Shown one piece after another: positions 52,963 through 63,479 of a DNA stretch of 64,000 nt. A program made the translations under genes and the position numbers. The DNA comes from Lyngbya sp. PCC 8106 (GTDB lineage Bacteria > Cyanobacteriota > Cyanobacteriia > Cyanobacteriales > Microcoleaceae). The stretch spans positions 1 through 64,000 of the forward strand of contig NZ_AAVU01000017.1 in NCBI RefSeq assembly GCF_000169095.1, in the 5' to 3' direction. Position 1 is the first letter of the stretch. The number at the start of each line of letters is the position of its first letter. Below the pieces are notes generated by a model, which did no database searches, was not told where the DNA came from, and was given only the letters and a program-made list of their open reading frames with translations.

Positions 52963-53847
52963 ATGACGGGTACAACCACTTCCAATTCATCTAATCTGAG
53001 TTTATCTCCGAGTCAACGGGAAACGATTCAACCGAATCCCGTCGGAGAATTTCTCCAAGAAACTCTGGCGTTAACTCGTCGGTTGTTTATTCAACTTCAG
53101 CGTCGTCCGTCAACTCTGGTGGCGGGTGTGATTCAGCCGTTGATGTGGTTGATTTTGTTTGGGGCGTTATTTCAAAATGCACCGAAAGGTTTATTTGGAG
53201 AAAGCCAAAATTATGCTCAATTTCTCGGTGCAGGAGTCATTGTGTTTACGGCTTTTGCAGGGGCTTTAAATGCTGGATTACCTGTGATGTTTGACCGGGA
53301 ATTTGGCTTTTTGAACCGTTTATTGGTGGCGCCACTCACGACTCGCTTTTCTATTGTGATTGCTTCTGCAATCTTTATTATCACCATGAGTTTTATCCAA
53401 ACCGGAGCCATTATAGGCGCTGGTGCGTTTCTGGGGGCAGGACTTCCGGGCATTCCTGAGTTGGGTTTGATTGCGTTGATGTTGTTTCTGTTGGTTTTGG
53501 GTGTAACGGGTTTAAGTCTGGGTTTGGCGTTTGCGTTACCGGGACACGTTGAATTAATTGCGGTGATTTTTGTCACGAACTTACCGTTATTATTCGCAAG
53601 TACCGCTTTGGCACCGCTTTCGTTTATGCCGGGTTGGTTACAAGTTGTGGCATCCTTGAACCCGTTGAGTTATGCGATTGAACCGATTCGTTATTTGTAT
53701 TTACACGCCGATTGGTCTTTTGGAAGTATCGTGATGCAAGCACCTTTTGCTAATATTTCTTTAGGAGGTGCGATTGGGGTTCTATTTGGCTTTGCGATCG
53801 CTGCGTTATTAGTGATTCAACCGCTTCTGCGCCGTCGCTTTGCATAG
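52963..53847 (+). CDS. ABC-2 type transporter permease, DrrB-like
   Basis: 294 residues with six membrane helices after a polar N-terminus. The family stretch MFDREFGFLNRLLVAPLTT and the C-terminal LNPLSYAIEPIRYLYL are conserved in ABC-2 permeases. It pairs with the ATPase upstream. The exported substrate cannot be deduced. Confidence 0.92.
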   Translation: MTGTTTSNSSNLSLSPSQRETIQPNPVGEFLQETLALTRRLFIQLQRRPSTLVAGVIQPLMWLILFGALFQNAPKGLFGESQNYAQFLGAGVIVFTAFAGALNAGLPVMFDREFGFLNRLLVAPLTTRFSIVIASAIFIITMSFIQTGAIIGAGAFLGAGLPGIPELGLIALMLFLLVLGVTGLSLGLAFALPGHVELIAVIFVTNLPLLFASTALAPLSFMPGWLQVVASLNPLSYAIEPIRYLYLHADWSFGSIVMQAPFANISLGGAIGVLFGFAIAALLVIQPLLRRRFA

Positions 53848-53880
53848 GTTGAGCTTTTGAGTTGAATTTAATCAAGTTTG

Positions 53881-53906
53881 TAACCCTCTCTGAACCGGGA
53901 GGGTTA
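53881..53906 (+). terminator. Hairpin after ABC permease gene
   Basis: TAACCCTC (53881-53888) and GAGGGTTA (53899-53906) form a perfect 8-bp stem with a 10-nt loop, 34 nt after the stop. An A/T-rich but not T-only stretch follows, so strength is uncertain. Confidence 0.5.
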
Positions 53907-53956
53907 AAATATAGTCAATTGGTATATCCTTTGAAATAGCGACTTAGGTAAACGCA

Positions 53957-54325
53957 ATGAAACTCAAAGTCAAATCTGGTGTGGGGATGGCAATGTCAAT
54001 CCTATCGGCAGTTGGAATCAATGTAACGCTGTTGTCCCAACAGAGTATTGCTCAACAAAACAATCTGAATCCGCTTCAGGATTTTAACAGTCAGAATAAT
54101 GATAATGGAACGAGTTTGGGGATTGATCAAAGTACCATGTATAACCTGATTCATCGGGCGCAAATGGGAACTTTGGATCTTAATGTGAATTCTGTTCATG
54201 ATCAACAAAAAGATAATATTCAGGATGCAGCAGCAGAATTTCGCGCCAAGCAACGTCAAAGGTTTGAACAAAATCCTGAAGTGGCGGGAGAGACTTCTTC
54301 TGATGGCGAGCAACTCAATCAATAA
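53957..54325 (+). CDS. Exported Gln/Asn-rich protein of unknown function
   Basis: 122 residues: a signal peptide (about 1-32, SIAQQ at its end), then a polar Gln/Asn-rich mature part with a central MYNLIHRAQMGTLDLN and a helical tail. Probably periplasmic or secreted. Family not recognised. Confidence 0.65.
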   Translation: MKLKVKSGVGMAMSILSAVGINVTLLSQQSIAQQNNLNPLQDFNSQNNDNGTSLGIDQSTMYNLIHRAQMGTLDLNVNSVHDQQKDNIQDAAAEFRAKQRQRFEQNPEVAGETSSDGEQLNQ

Positions 54326-54629
54326 TCTCTCCAAGTGAAGTATCCTCTCAAAAGAAAGAGGAATCTTGGAACTGGGAAAAAATCTATCAACTTCCAGGTA
54401 GATTTTCCCGAACCACTCGGCTTTGTAACTGAGCATCTAGATATTAAAAAAAGCTTAGACTTCCTTCTAGTGAGAGGATGTGGGGTGCAGAAAAGCCAAA
54501 TAAACAGTACACTGAAAGAGTAAGAGGTAATTCACCTCCATAGAATTCCCCCGAATTTGCTCCATTGTTCAAAATTCACATCATTTACAACGGGGAAAGC
54601 CACAAGCAACTGTTTACAAAAAGGCAAAT

Positions 54630-55979
54630 ATGTCCAGGTATGACTCCCACTTACGCTGCTCTTTTTGCGGCAAGTCCCAAGAGCAGGTTCGCAAGTTAAT
54701 TGCTGGCCCTGGTGTTTACATCTGTGATGAATGTGTAGAACTCTGTAATGAAATTTTAGAGGAAGAATTTTCAGATCCGACTAAAACTACACTTGGGGAT
54801 GTCGAATCTAATTATCTTTCTACAGGTTCAGTCCAGACTACTCCTTCATTGCAACACATCCCCAAGCCCACTGATATTAAGCAGTATCTTGATGATCACG
54901 TTATTGGTCAGCATGATGCAAAAAAGGTATTATCAGTCGCAGTTTATAATCACTATAAACGTCTGAGCCTCGATAGATCGAGTTTGAGTGGCAATCTCAA
55001 TCTCGATGATGGCGTAGAACTCCAAAAATCAAATATTATGTTAGTTGGGCCGACGGGTTGTGGTAAAACCCTTCTAGCCCAAACTCTTGCCAAGCAGCTA
55101 GATGTTCCGTTTGCGGTGGCTGATGCGACAACGCTCACCGAAGCTGGATATGTTGGGGATGATGTCGAAAATATCTTGCTGAGACTGCTACAAGTGGCAG
55201 ACTTTGATATTGAAGCGGCTCAACGCGGGATTATTTACATTGATGAAATTGATAAAATTTCCCGTAAAAGCGAAAATACTTCGATTACTCGCGATGTTTC
55301 TGGAGAAGGGGTACAGCAAGCACTACTCAAGATTTTAGAAGGAACGATTGTTAATGTTCCCCCTCAAGGTGGACGTAAGCATCCTTACCAAGATTTTATC
55401 GAGATTGATACGAGTAAGATTTTATTTATCTGTGGTGGTGCTTTTGTCGGCTTAGAAAAAGTGATTGAACAACGGTTGGGTAAAAAGTCTTTAGGCTTTA
55501 TTCAATCTTCGGAAACGGCAAATAATGCAGCAGTTAAATCTGTTCAACGTCAAGATGAACTGCTCCAATACGTTGAACCCGATGATCTGGTGAAGTTTGG
55601 GTTGATTCCTGAATTTGTTGGCCGAATTCCAGTTGTAACGGTGATTTCACCCCTGGATGAAGAAGCACTGATGCGGATTTTAACAGAACCCCAAAATGCT
55701 TTGATTAAGCAGTATAAAAAGCTGCTGAAAATGGATAATGTTAATTTAGAATTTGAACAGGATGCGATGATCGCGATCGCCGCAGAAGCTTATCGCCGCA
55801 AAACGGGTGCTAGAGCATTGCGAGGAATTTTGGAAGAATTAATGCTTGATGTGATGTATGAGTTGCCTTCTCGTCAGGATGTGGTTCGGTGTATTATCAC
55901 TCAGGAAATGGTTGAAAAACGATCAACGGCTGAGGTTTTATGGCATCCAACCTGGCGTAGACAACACGAGTCAGCCTAA
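54630..55979 (+). CDS. clpX: ATP-dependent Clp protease ATP-binding subunit ClpX
   Basis: 449 residues. The N-terminal zinc-binding domain has CSFCGKS and CDECVELC. The AAA+ module has Walker A GPTGCGKT, Walker B GIIYIDEIDKI and the IGF-type loop region LGKKSLGFIQ that docks on ClpP. It unfolds substrates for ClpP. Confidence 0.97.
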   Translation: MSRYDSHLRCSFCGKSQEQVRKLIAGPGVYICDECVELCNEILEEEFSDPTKTTLGDVESNYLSTGSVQTTPSLQHIPKPTDIKQYLDDHVIGQHDAKKVLSVAVYNHYKRLSLDRSSLSGNLNLDDGVELQKSNIMLVGPTGCGKTLLAQTLAKQLDVPFAVADATTLTEAGYVGDDVENILLRLLQVADFDIEAAQRGIIYIDEIDKISRKSENTSITRDVSGEGVQQALLKILEGTIVNVPPQGGRKHPYQDFIEIDTSKILFICGGAFVGLEKVIEQRLGKKSLGFIQSSETANNAAVKSVQRQDELLQYVEPDDLVKFGLIPEFVGRIPVVTVISPLDEEALMRILTEPQNALIKQYKKLLKMDNVNLEFEQDAMIAIAAEAYRRKTGARALRGILEELMLDVMYELPSRQDVVRCIITQEMVEKRSTAEVLWHPTWRRQHESA

Positions 55980-56043
55980 GTTTCTTGAGTCTAGGGATGG
56001 AAAGTTAAATGGTTTTGTTTTCTTCTATCCCTAATTTTGCTCA

Positions 56044-58068
56044 TTAATTGTTAGAAGCTGATGTTGGGTCTGTGGTTGCTGTTATTTTCACTGAGCGTAA
56101 CTCTTTTTGAATAGAAATCGCTTTTCCCAAAGACGAAATCGCTTCTTGATAGTTTTTGAGTTTGGAGAGTAATGCCCCTCGAAAACGCCATGCTTCAGCA
56201 TCATTGGGTTGGAGTTTGATGGCTTGATCATAGGCGGCGATCGCATCGGGATATTGTTCTAGTTTTTCAAATAGGAGTCCTTTATGTCGCCAAGCTTCTG
56301 AAGCTTCTGGTTGAATTGTGATCGCTTTTTCGTAAGTTTCTAATGCTTCTGAATATTGCTTAAGTTGTACGAGAACTGAACCTTTACCGAGCCATGCTTC
56401 ATAACAGTTGGGTTGATGTTCAATCGCATTTTCAAAGGAATCAATTGCTTCTGAGTATCGTCCTAATTGGTGTAATAAAGATGCTCTCATATTCCATAAT
56501 TCAGGGGAAGTGGGATCGAGTCCAATGGCTTGTTCAAAAGATGCGATCGCCTGTTCGTAGCGTTTCAATTTACACAGTGCAACGGCTCGATTTAACCAAA
56601 CTTCTCGTTTTCCAGCATCAATAGTAATAGCTCGATCATAAGAGATAATCGCTTCTTCATATCGTTTTAACTTTCCTAAAACATTCCCACGATTATGCCA
56701 GGTTTCATATTTATTGGGTTGAATTTCTAATGCTTTGTCATAGGAAGTTAAAGCTTCGTCATAACGCTTAAATTTACGCAGCAATGCTCCTCGATTGTGC
56801 CATGCTTCATCATCATTAGGTTGAATCGCTAAAGCATGATCATAGGATTCTAAGGCTTCAGAATATCGCTTCAATTTAACTAAAACATTACCCCGATTAT
56901 ACCAAGCCTCATATTTTTGAGGATGAATTTGTACAACCTTTTCATAAGCCTTTAAAGCTTCATTATAACGATTTAGACGCACCAAAATATTACCTTGATT
57001 ATACCAAGCCTCCTCTAAGTTAGGATTCATTTTAGCCGCTTTTTCAAAAGAAATTAAAGCTTCTGAATAGCGTTTATCGTTATTTAAAGCTTCTCCTTGC
57101 TTGAGGTAATCATCTGCAATCAAGTCGGGAGAAGAATTAAACTGAAAACTCCAATCAAATTCAGAAGGAAAATTAGAGTTTAGTTGATTTCTTTTCGGTA
57201 AATTATTATGACTATTATTAGCCCCAGGAAACTGAATTAAATTAGAGTGATCTTTAGACTTAAAATCAGACTTAAGTTTGTGTAAACTTTCAATTAAATT
57301 TAACTGTAATTGCTTTAATTCCTCAATCGACGCTTGAGATGCGGAGGCTTCTTGTGTCAGAAAATTAATAGAGTCTTGAGTTACTTTAATTTGTGCTTCT
57401 AATTGTTGGGCTTGCTGCTGAGATTGATGACGAGATTGAGCCATTTGTTCTTCTAAGCCATCAACCCGATTTAGACCCCGATTCGCCTCCGTGACCAATT
57501 CTCGAATCACCAAACGCCGAACCAACCAAAAAAATGCCATCGTTATGACAGGTGATAATATCCCAATAATCAATAAACTATTAAGCAGCGTAATAGTTCG
57601 ATTAAAATCAGATTCACTCTCGTCATTAGGACTAATTTTTTGAGCTAAATTTGTATCGGCTAGGGTTAGATTAACCTCGGAAGATAAATTATTTTGATCA
57701 GAAAAAGTTTCAACCAATAAAGCCAACCATGTTCGACTCAATACTTGATTCAGCTTTTGTTGATTTGACTGCGAGAATGCGTTGGATGGAGTCAAAGGTT
57801 GAATCGCAGAAGCCAGAATTAACCCCTGATCCGATGTAGACTGAGATCTCAACGGAGAAAACTCCTGAATCATGACCATTTCCGGCATACTTACCGATGG
57901 TATATGCTGCGATATGAGGTTCTCAATCCAATCACTCTTGCTATCGATAGCAGGAATTATACCCGAAGAACTCGACAACAAACTCTCAGGAATAGAACGA
58001 GCCTCGCCTACAGAGTCCTGAGCCACTAAAGCCGCTAAAGTTAAAAATGCTACATTTGATAATTTCAT
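56044..58068 (-). CDS. Membrane protein with coiled coil and ten TPR repeats
   Basis: 674 residues: a signal-like start, a periplasmic-type section, one membrane helix (about 165-185), a coiled coil (about 195-275) and then ten consecutive TPRs (about 315-655), each like EAWYNRGNVLVKLKRYSEAL. TPRs bind partner proteins; the membrane placement suggests a scaffold. The ATG at 58068 (MKLSNVAF) is preferred to a TTG at 58077. Confidence 0.85.
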   Translation of the reverse strand: MKLSNVAFLTLAALVAQDSVGEARSIPESLLSSSSGIIPAIDSKSDWIENLISQHIPSVSMPEMVMIQEFSPLRSQSTSDQGLILASAIQPLTPSNAFSQSNQQKLNQVLSRTWLALLVETFSDQNNLSSEVNLTLADTNLAQKISPNDESESDFNRTITLLNSLLIIGILSPVITMAFFWLVRRLVIRELVTEANRGLNRVDGLEEQMAQSRHQSQQQAQQLEAQIKVTQDSINFLTQEASASQASIEELKQLQLNLIESLHKLKSDFKSKDHSNLIQFPGANNSHNNLPKRNQLNSNFPSEFDWSFQFNSSPDLIADDYLKQGEALNNDKRYSEALISFEKAAKMNPNLEEAWYNQGNILVRLNRYNEALKAYEKVVQIHPQKYEAWYNRGNVLVKLKRYSEALESYDHALAIQPNDDEAWHNRGALLRKFKRYDEALTSYDKALEIQPNKYETWHNRGNVLGKLKRYEEAIISYDRAITIDAGKREVWLNRAVALCKLKRYEQAIASFEQAIGLDPTSPELWNMRASLLHQLGRYSEAIDSFENAIEHQPNCYEAWLGKGSVLVQLKQYSEALETYEKAITIQPEASEAWRHKGLLFEKLEQYPDAIAAYDQAIKLQPNDAEAWRFRGALLSKLKNYQEAISSLGKAISIQKELRSVKITATTDPTSASNN

Positions 58069-58077
58069 AACGCTCAA

Positions 58078-58449
58078 CTCGCTTGCAAGCTAGGAGTAAA
58101 TAGCAGACTAAGATTAGCTCGAACTAAAATATAGACTCATCCCCCTTTTCTACCAACAAACGTAGATTAGAGCTAGAGTCATACATACTTTTACGCAGTT
58201 CACCTGATTAATCAGGAAATACTCAGTAAAAATTTTTCTGGTTTTTGCAGTTGAGTACGGTAGGTCAAAAAATACAGCAATAATCCTGAATCACTCCACA
58301 GTCAAGAGAAAAGAACACTTAACTTCAGGATGCAGAAATTAGCATTGAAAGGTAATAAAAATCTCTGAAGTGGATAGCAGTGCATTGAGGTTTCCCAACT
58401 TTGAGCCACTGTTGTTCAGTATTAATCTCTTGAAAAAATAGAAAATCTA
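58078..58449. other. Intergenic region between divergent genes
   Basis: About 370 bp with no ORF or clear RNA. It must contain the promoters of the TPR gene and the subtilisin gene. Confidence 0.35.
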
Positions 58450-59508
58450 ATGGATTCACAAGTGCCTCAATTGCCTGAAACTGGGAGTGACGAACCGATT
58501 TTTGTCCTACCTCCTTACAAAGTTGAACAAGTTCTGATTGCTGCGACGGAAATTGTTGACTGGGGATTAGAAATGTTTGCCATCCCCAATTTATGGAAGC
58601 AAACTAAAGGTCAAGGGATCAAGGTAGCGGTTCTCGATACAGGAGTTGCTCTGAGACATCCAGAACTTGTTGATGCGGTGGAAAATGCTCGCGACTTCAC
58701 CAATAGTCCTTCTGGGCCAAGTGATGTAGACGGACATGGAACCCACGTTGCGGGAATTATCGCTGCTCGGCAAAACCGAGGTGGAGTGGTGGGTGTCGCG
58801 CCTCAAGCTAAACTGTTAGTGGGTAAAGTGTTAGGTGATAATGGCTATGGAACCGCCGGGCAGCTTGTCAAAGGAATTCGTTGGGCAATTGATCAAAAAG
58901 CTGATATTCTTTCGATGAGTTTGGGAAGTCCTCTCCCGAGTAATGAAATGCACGAGGCGATTAAAGCCGCAGTTGAAGCGGGTATTTTTGTGATTTGTGC
59001 GGCAGGCAATAGCGGCCCTAACCTAGAAACAGTGGAATATCCGGCGATTTACCCAGAAACATTATCAGTGGGGGCGATTGATCGAACTCGTCGTATTACT
59101 CAGTATTCTTCTCGGGGTAAAGCGGTTGATCTTGTCGCACCCGGAGATAATATTCTTTCGACTTTTCCACCAAAAGGAGTGGCTGTTTTGAGTGGAACTT
59201 CGATGGCGACGCCTTTTGTGAGTGGAGTGGTAGCGTTGATGTTGGCGAAACATCGGAGTTTTGGCGGAAAAACGCCTGTGAAAACTCAAGCGGATTTAAT
59301 CGAACATTTGCGAAAAACGGCGACTGATGCAGGAATGCCGGGGTTTGATCCTTATTATGGGTTTGGGTTGATTAACCCGGAAGCTTTGTTATTGTCTCAT
59401 TTAGACCATACCTTAAAAACGATTGCTCGGGAAGAATTAACGAGTAAATACATTCAGAAACTCAAACAACTTAAGGAAAATTCTGTTAATAGTTTGGGGA
59501 ATCAATAA
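58450..59508 (+). CDS. Subtilisin-like serine protease (S8)
   Basis: 352 residues. The catalytic triad is complete: Asp in VAVLDTGV, His in DGHGTHVAGI and Ser in SGTSMATPFVSG; the oxyanion Asn is in CAAGNSGP. No classical signal peptide is visible, and the ~45-residue leader is short for a propeptide, so it may be cytoplasmic or unconventionally exported. A good terminator follows. Confidence 0.93.
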   Translation: MDSQVPQLPETGSDEPIFVLPPYKVEQVLIAATEIVDWGLEMFAIPNLWKQTKGQGIKVAVLDTGVALRHPELVDAVENARDFTNSPSGPSDVDGHGTHVAGIIAARQNRGGVVGVAPQAKLLVGKVLGDNGYGTAGQLVKGIRWAIDQKADILSMSLGSPLPSNEMHEAIKAAVEAGIFVICAAGNSGPNLETVEYPAIYPETLSVGAIDRTRRITQYSSRGKAVDLVAPGDNILSTFPPKGVAVLSGTSMATPFVSGVVALMLAKHRSFGGKTPVKTQADLIEHLRKTATDAGMPGFDPYYGFGLINPEALLLSHLDHTLKTIAREELTSKYIQKLKQLKENSVNSLGNQ

Positions 59509-59528
59509 TACAGATTATCGTTCTAAAG

Positions 59529-59558
59529 AACCCGGTTTCTCTGATTCACCGGGTTTTT
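59529..59558 (+). terminator. Intrinsic terminator after S8 protease gene
   Basis: AACCCGGT (59529-59536) and ACCGGGTT (59548-59555) pair perfectly with an 11-nt loop and run into a T-tract. It is the best terminator in the window. Confidence 0.8.
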
Positions 59559-59650
59559 ACTTTTAAAAAGAGGTATCAGCTTCAAGATTCAAGCCAATAA
59601 ATATCTTTATGAAGTTTTACCAATCCTGCGGAAGATTGGAAAGTTTATGA

Positions 59651-61027
59651 TTAACTGATCAACTCTAAACACAGTTGACGAAAATGATCGCCTCGATGTT
59701 CAAAGCTTTCATATTGATCAAAACTCGCACAAGCAGGTGACAATAACACGACTTTTGCAGAGAAATGACTGGCTAATTCGGCGGCTTTAGGAATTGCTTT
59801 TTCCATCGTTTCTACAATTTCTACCGTTTGATAATTGACTTGTTTAAGTCGTTGAGAAAATTGTTCGGCTGCATCTCCAATTAACAAGACTGCTGCGGCT
59901 TTTTCTTGAATGGTTTGCAACCATTGGGTATCGTCTCCGGCTTTGGCTTCACCTCCAGCAATTAAAATAACCGGGGCTTCTACCGCAGCTAAACCAACTT
60001 GTGCGGCATCATAATTTGTTGCTTTGCTATCATTAATCCAATTAATATCTTGCCAACTTCCCACAGCTTCTAAACGGTGAGGAACACCTGGAAAGTTAGA
60101 AATAGCCTGTTCAATTGCTGGAGGTTCTATCCCTGCCAAACGTGCGGTTGCTACTGCCATTAATAGGTTTTGAAGGTTATGTTTTCCTACCATTTTTAAG
60201 GTTTTTAAGGGAATTATTTTCTGCTGGTTTTGAATGATATAATCATTTTCAATATAAACTCCTAAATCTGGGTTGCCTATTAATTTAGATTTTCCTTGAA
60301 CACTTGTCCAACAAGCATTTTTCCACTCTTGATCAGCATTTTGACGTAAGTAAGGATCATCACCATTAATAACTTGTATTTCCGAGTTTTTGAGTAGTTT
60401 TGCTTTGATATTATAGTAATTTTCTAAGGTATGGTGACGGTTTAAATGATCAGGTGTAAAGGTTGTCCAGACTCCAATTTTTGGGGCAAGGGTTGAGGAA
60501 GATTCGATTTGATAACTACTCACTTCTGCAATCACCCAATCTACCGATTTACCGATTTTTAAAGCTCTAATTTCTTGCTGTTCTAGCGCTAATTCACAAG
60601 CTGCATTTCCAATATTTCCACAGGCGGGTGCGTTCAAACCTGCGGCTTTAAAAATAGCTGCAATTAAAGCGGTGGTTGTTGTTTTTCCATTCGTTCCAGT
60701 GATTCCCACCCAAGGTACAGCGTTAAGATTTCGCCATGCGAGTTCCATTTCTCCCACAATTTCTATTCCTCGGTGACGGGCGATTTCTAAAGGGGGAATA
60801 TCCCACGGCACCCCAGGGCTAACCACAACTAAATGGGGGGAAGTCTCTGGATTAAAATTTTTACCTAAATTAACGTTAATTCCTTCTTTGATTAATTCCT
60901 CTTGTTGCTGATGCAATTTGGGTGAGGTATTGCTATCACTAACGGTAACTTGCCAGCCTTGAGATTTCAGGAGTCGGGCGGCTGCATTTCCAGACTTTCC
61001 TAAGCCGATAATATGAGCGTTTTGCAT
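59651..61027 (-). CDS. murD: UDP-N-acetylmuramoyl-L-alanine--D-glutamate ligase
   Basis: 458 residues. Nucleotide-binding start AHIIGLGKSGNAAARLL, central ATP loop VGITGTNGKTTT, and C-terminal WINDSKATNYDA are the Mur-ligase motifs. It adds D-Glu to the peptidoglycan precursor in the cytoplasm. The ATG at 61027 is used; the frame starts two codons earlier at a TTG. Confidence 0.95.
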   Translation of the reverse strand: MQNAHIIGLGKSGNAAARLLKSQGWQVTVSDSNTSPKLHQQQEELIKEGINVNLGKNFNPETSPHLVVVSPGVPWDIPPLEIARHRGIEIVGEMELAWRNLNAVPWVGITGTNGKTTTTALIAAIFKAAGLNAPACGNIGNAACELALEQQEIRALKIGKSVDWVIAEVSSYQIESSSTLAPKIGVWTTFTPDHLNRHHTLENYYNIKAKLLKNSEIQVINGDDPYLRQNADQEWKNACWTSVQGKSKLIGNPDLGVYIENDYIIQNQQKIIPLKTLKMVGKHNLQNLLMAVATARLAGIEPPAIEQAISNFPGVPHRLEAVGSWQDINWINDSKATNYDAAQVGLAAVEAPVILIAGGEAKAGDDTQWLQTIQEKAAAVLLIGDAAEQFSQRLKQVNYQTVEIVETMEKAIPKAAELASHFSAKVVLLSPACASFDQYESFEHRGDHFRQLCLELIS

Positions 61028-61153
61028 AGACAAAATGGTAGTTTCCCTGGAAGATTAATCCCTATTTTACCCTGTTTGTTAGAGGTTCGGGATAAATGTA
61101 TGAGTTAGAGTTTGTCGAGACCAACCCTCCTCATCTTATACTTTTAACTGGAT

Positions 61154-63307
61154 TTAACTCTTAACAATTGCCCCAAAATCCGCTAAAACTCTAGCATGAT
61201 TTCGCAACAGTCCTAACAAATTTAAACGATTGTGTTGAATTTCTGGATTTTCATCCATCACTAATACACTTTCTGGCCCATCAAAAAAGGTACTAACGGT
61301 TGGGGCAATTTCCGCTAAAGCATCAACTAACTGTCGGTAATTTCGAGTTTTTTGGGCGGCTTCTGTTTTCGGAACTAACGCAATTAACGCTTGATAAAAT
61401 TGTTCTTCTGATGATTTTGCAAACAATTTAGGATTAACAAGTTTTTTCGGTTGTAATTGAACTGTATCTAAATCACCTTGTTTCGCTAAACGAGTTGAAC
61501 GGTTGACCGTTTCATAGATTTGATCTAAGCTACTATCTTGGCGAATTGTTTGCAAGAAAGTCGCCCGTTCACGCACATCCAACAAATCTTTTAACGCTCG
61601 TTCTGTATATTCGGGATCATCTTCTCCTAAAACGGCATTCACTAAATCATAATCGATGTTCTTCTCATCTTGCAAGAGCGTTCTAATTCGTTGTAAGAAA
61701 AATTCATAAAGCTGTGACAACAAATCAGGAATTACTTTGTCATAATTTCGAGTGAACTCAGCCACTAACTGTTCGAGAAGTTGATGTAAATTAATCGTTA
61801 GATTTGCCTCCCAAGTAATATTAACCACTGCATTCGCTGCCCGACGCAACGCAAAGGGATCAGAAGAACCAGATGGAATCATGCCCAAGCCAAAAATACT
61901 GACTAAAGTATCCAATCTATCGGCTAAACCTACAACTTGACCGACCAAAGTTTGAGGTAAACTATCCGTTGCCCCACGCGGTAAATAATGTTCAAAAATT
62001 GCCGTGGCTACAGCATCCGGTTCGCCACATTCACGGGCATATTTTTCACCCATAATCCCTTGTAATTCCGGGAATTCATAGACCATTTGTGTGACTAAAT
62101 CCGCCTTACAGAGTAAAGCTGACCGTTGAATTTGAGTGTGTTCAGTTGGGCTGACTTGGAGTTGTTGGCTAATCAAATCTGCAACTTGACCGATGCGGTT
62201 AACTTTATCTCGAACTGACCCTAATTTTTCCTGAAATGTTACCGTTTCTAAGTTGGGTAAATAAGCTTCTAAGGGTTGCTTTAAATCGGATTTATAGAAA
62301 AACTGACCATCGGCTAATCTCGCCCGAATAACTCGCTCATTTCCGGCAGCAATAATATTAGATTTAGCTGGATCTCCATTGGATATTGTGATAAAATAAG
62401 ACTTGAGCGGGGATTGAACAGATTTAGCAGTTTCTAACACTGGGAAATAGCGTTGATGTGTAACCATTACGGTTTTAATCACTTCTGGCGGTAAATTCAA
62501 AAATTCATCTTCAAATTTCCCTACAACTGCCGTCGGCCATTCAACTAAATTAATCACTTCTGCTAACAATTCGTCAGGAATTTCTGCGTTTCCACCGATG
62601 CTTTTAGATGCCGTTTTAATTTCGGCTTCAATTGTTGTTTTACGCTGTTCGGGGTCAACTTCAATAAACCCTTGACGTAGAGAGTCTAAATAATCAGTTG
62701 CGGTGGATATTTCTATCGCTTCAGGATGCAAAACTCGATGTCCTTGAGAGATGCGATTACTTTCAACTTTGTCCGAACCACTAACCAAAGTAACAGGTAA
62801 AATTTTGTCATCCAACAACACCACTAACCAACGAATAGGTCGAGGAAATTTCAACTCTCCATCTCCCCAACGCATGAACCGTTTTCCTTCTAATTTTGTA
62901 ATCCATTGGGGAATTAATTCTGTTAAAATATCAGCCGTTGGACGACCTGCAATTTTCTTTTGAACAAATACAAAATCCCCTTTTTCTGTGGGGCGAATTT
63001 CCAACTCATCAAGTTCAACCCCTTGCTTTTTTGCAAACCCAACTGCTGCTTTTGTGGGTTGATCATTCTTAAAAGCTGCCGATGCAGGTGGGCCTTTGAT
63101 TTCTTCATCACGGTCTGCTTGCTGCTGCGGGAGTCCCCGTATCACCACCGCCAACCGTCGAGGGGTGCCGTAAACATCGATGGACTCCGACTGGAGAAAT
63201 TGTTCCTCTAGCGTGGTCGGAATGAGGCGTCGCCACTGTTGGAGGGCTTGTTCGACAAAGGGGGCGGGAAGTTCTTCAGTACCGACTTCGAGTAAAAAGC
63301 TTGGCAT
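61154..63307 (-). CDS. glyS: Glycyl-tRNA synthetase beta subunit
   Basis: 717 residues. It begins MPSFLLEVGTEELPAPFVEQ, the standard GlyS start, and contains RFMRWGDGELKFPRPIRWLV, FALRRAANAVV and the C-terminal anticodon-binding region. It acts with GlyQ as a heterotetramer that charges tRNA-Gly. glyQ is not in the window. Confidence 0.97.
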   Translation of the reverse strand: MPSFLLEVGTEELPAPFVEQALQQWRRLIPTTLEEQFLQSESIDVYGTPRRLAVVIRGLPQQQADRDEEIKGPPASAAFKNDQPTKAAVGFAKKQGVELDELEIRPTEKGDFVFVQKKIAGRPTADILTELIPQWITKLEGKRFMRWGDGELKFPRPIRWLVVLLDDKILPVTLVSGSDKVESNRISQGHRVLHPEAIEISTATDYLDSLRQGFIEVDPEQRKTTIEAEIKTASKSIGGNAEIPDELLAEVINLVEWPTAVVGKFEDEFLNLPPEVIKTVMVTHQRYFPVLETAKSVQSPLKSYFITISNGDPAKSNIIAAGNERVIRARLADGQFFYKSDLKQPLEAYLPNLETVTFQEKLGSVRDKVNRIGQVADLISQQLQVSPTEHTQIQRSALLCKADLVTQMVYEFPELQGIMGEKYARECGEPDAVATAIFEHYLPRGATDSLPQTLVGQVVGLADRLDTLVSIFGLGMIPSGSSDPFALRRAANAVVNITWEANLTINLHQLLEQLVAEFTRNYDKVIPDLLSQLYEFFLQRIRTLLQDEKNIDYDLVNAVLGEDDPEYTERALKDLLDVRERATFLQTIRQDSSLDQIYETVNRSTRLAKQGDLDTVQLQPKKLVNPKLFAKSSEEQFYQALIALVPKTEAAQKTRNYRQLVDALAEIAPTVSTFFDGPESVLVMDENPEIQHNRLNLLGLLRNHARVLADFGAIVKS

Positions 63308-63479
63308 AGGAGCGATCGCAGAGTGGGCAGATTACTAAGTTTAGATTACTTAGGTATACGTTACCATCTTTAGTGGTTATTTATTCAAGCTTTATACCAT
63401 AATTAAATCAAAAGATACAGAGTCAACTCATGAGTCAAACGATTTCGGCTACAAAAATAAACCTAACTTTACCAAATTG

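Noticed and set aside
54335..54523. 62-codon ORF between the exported protein and clpX
   Set aside because: Lacks a ribosome-binding site and protein-like pattern; probably non-coding.
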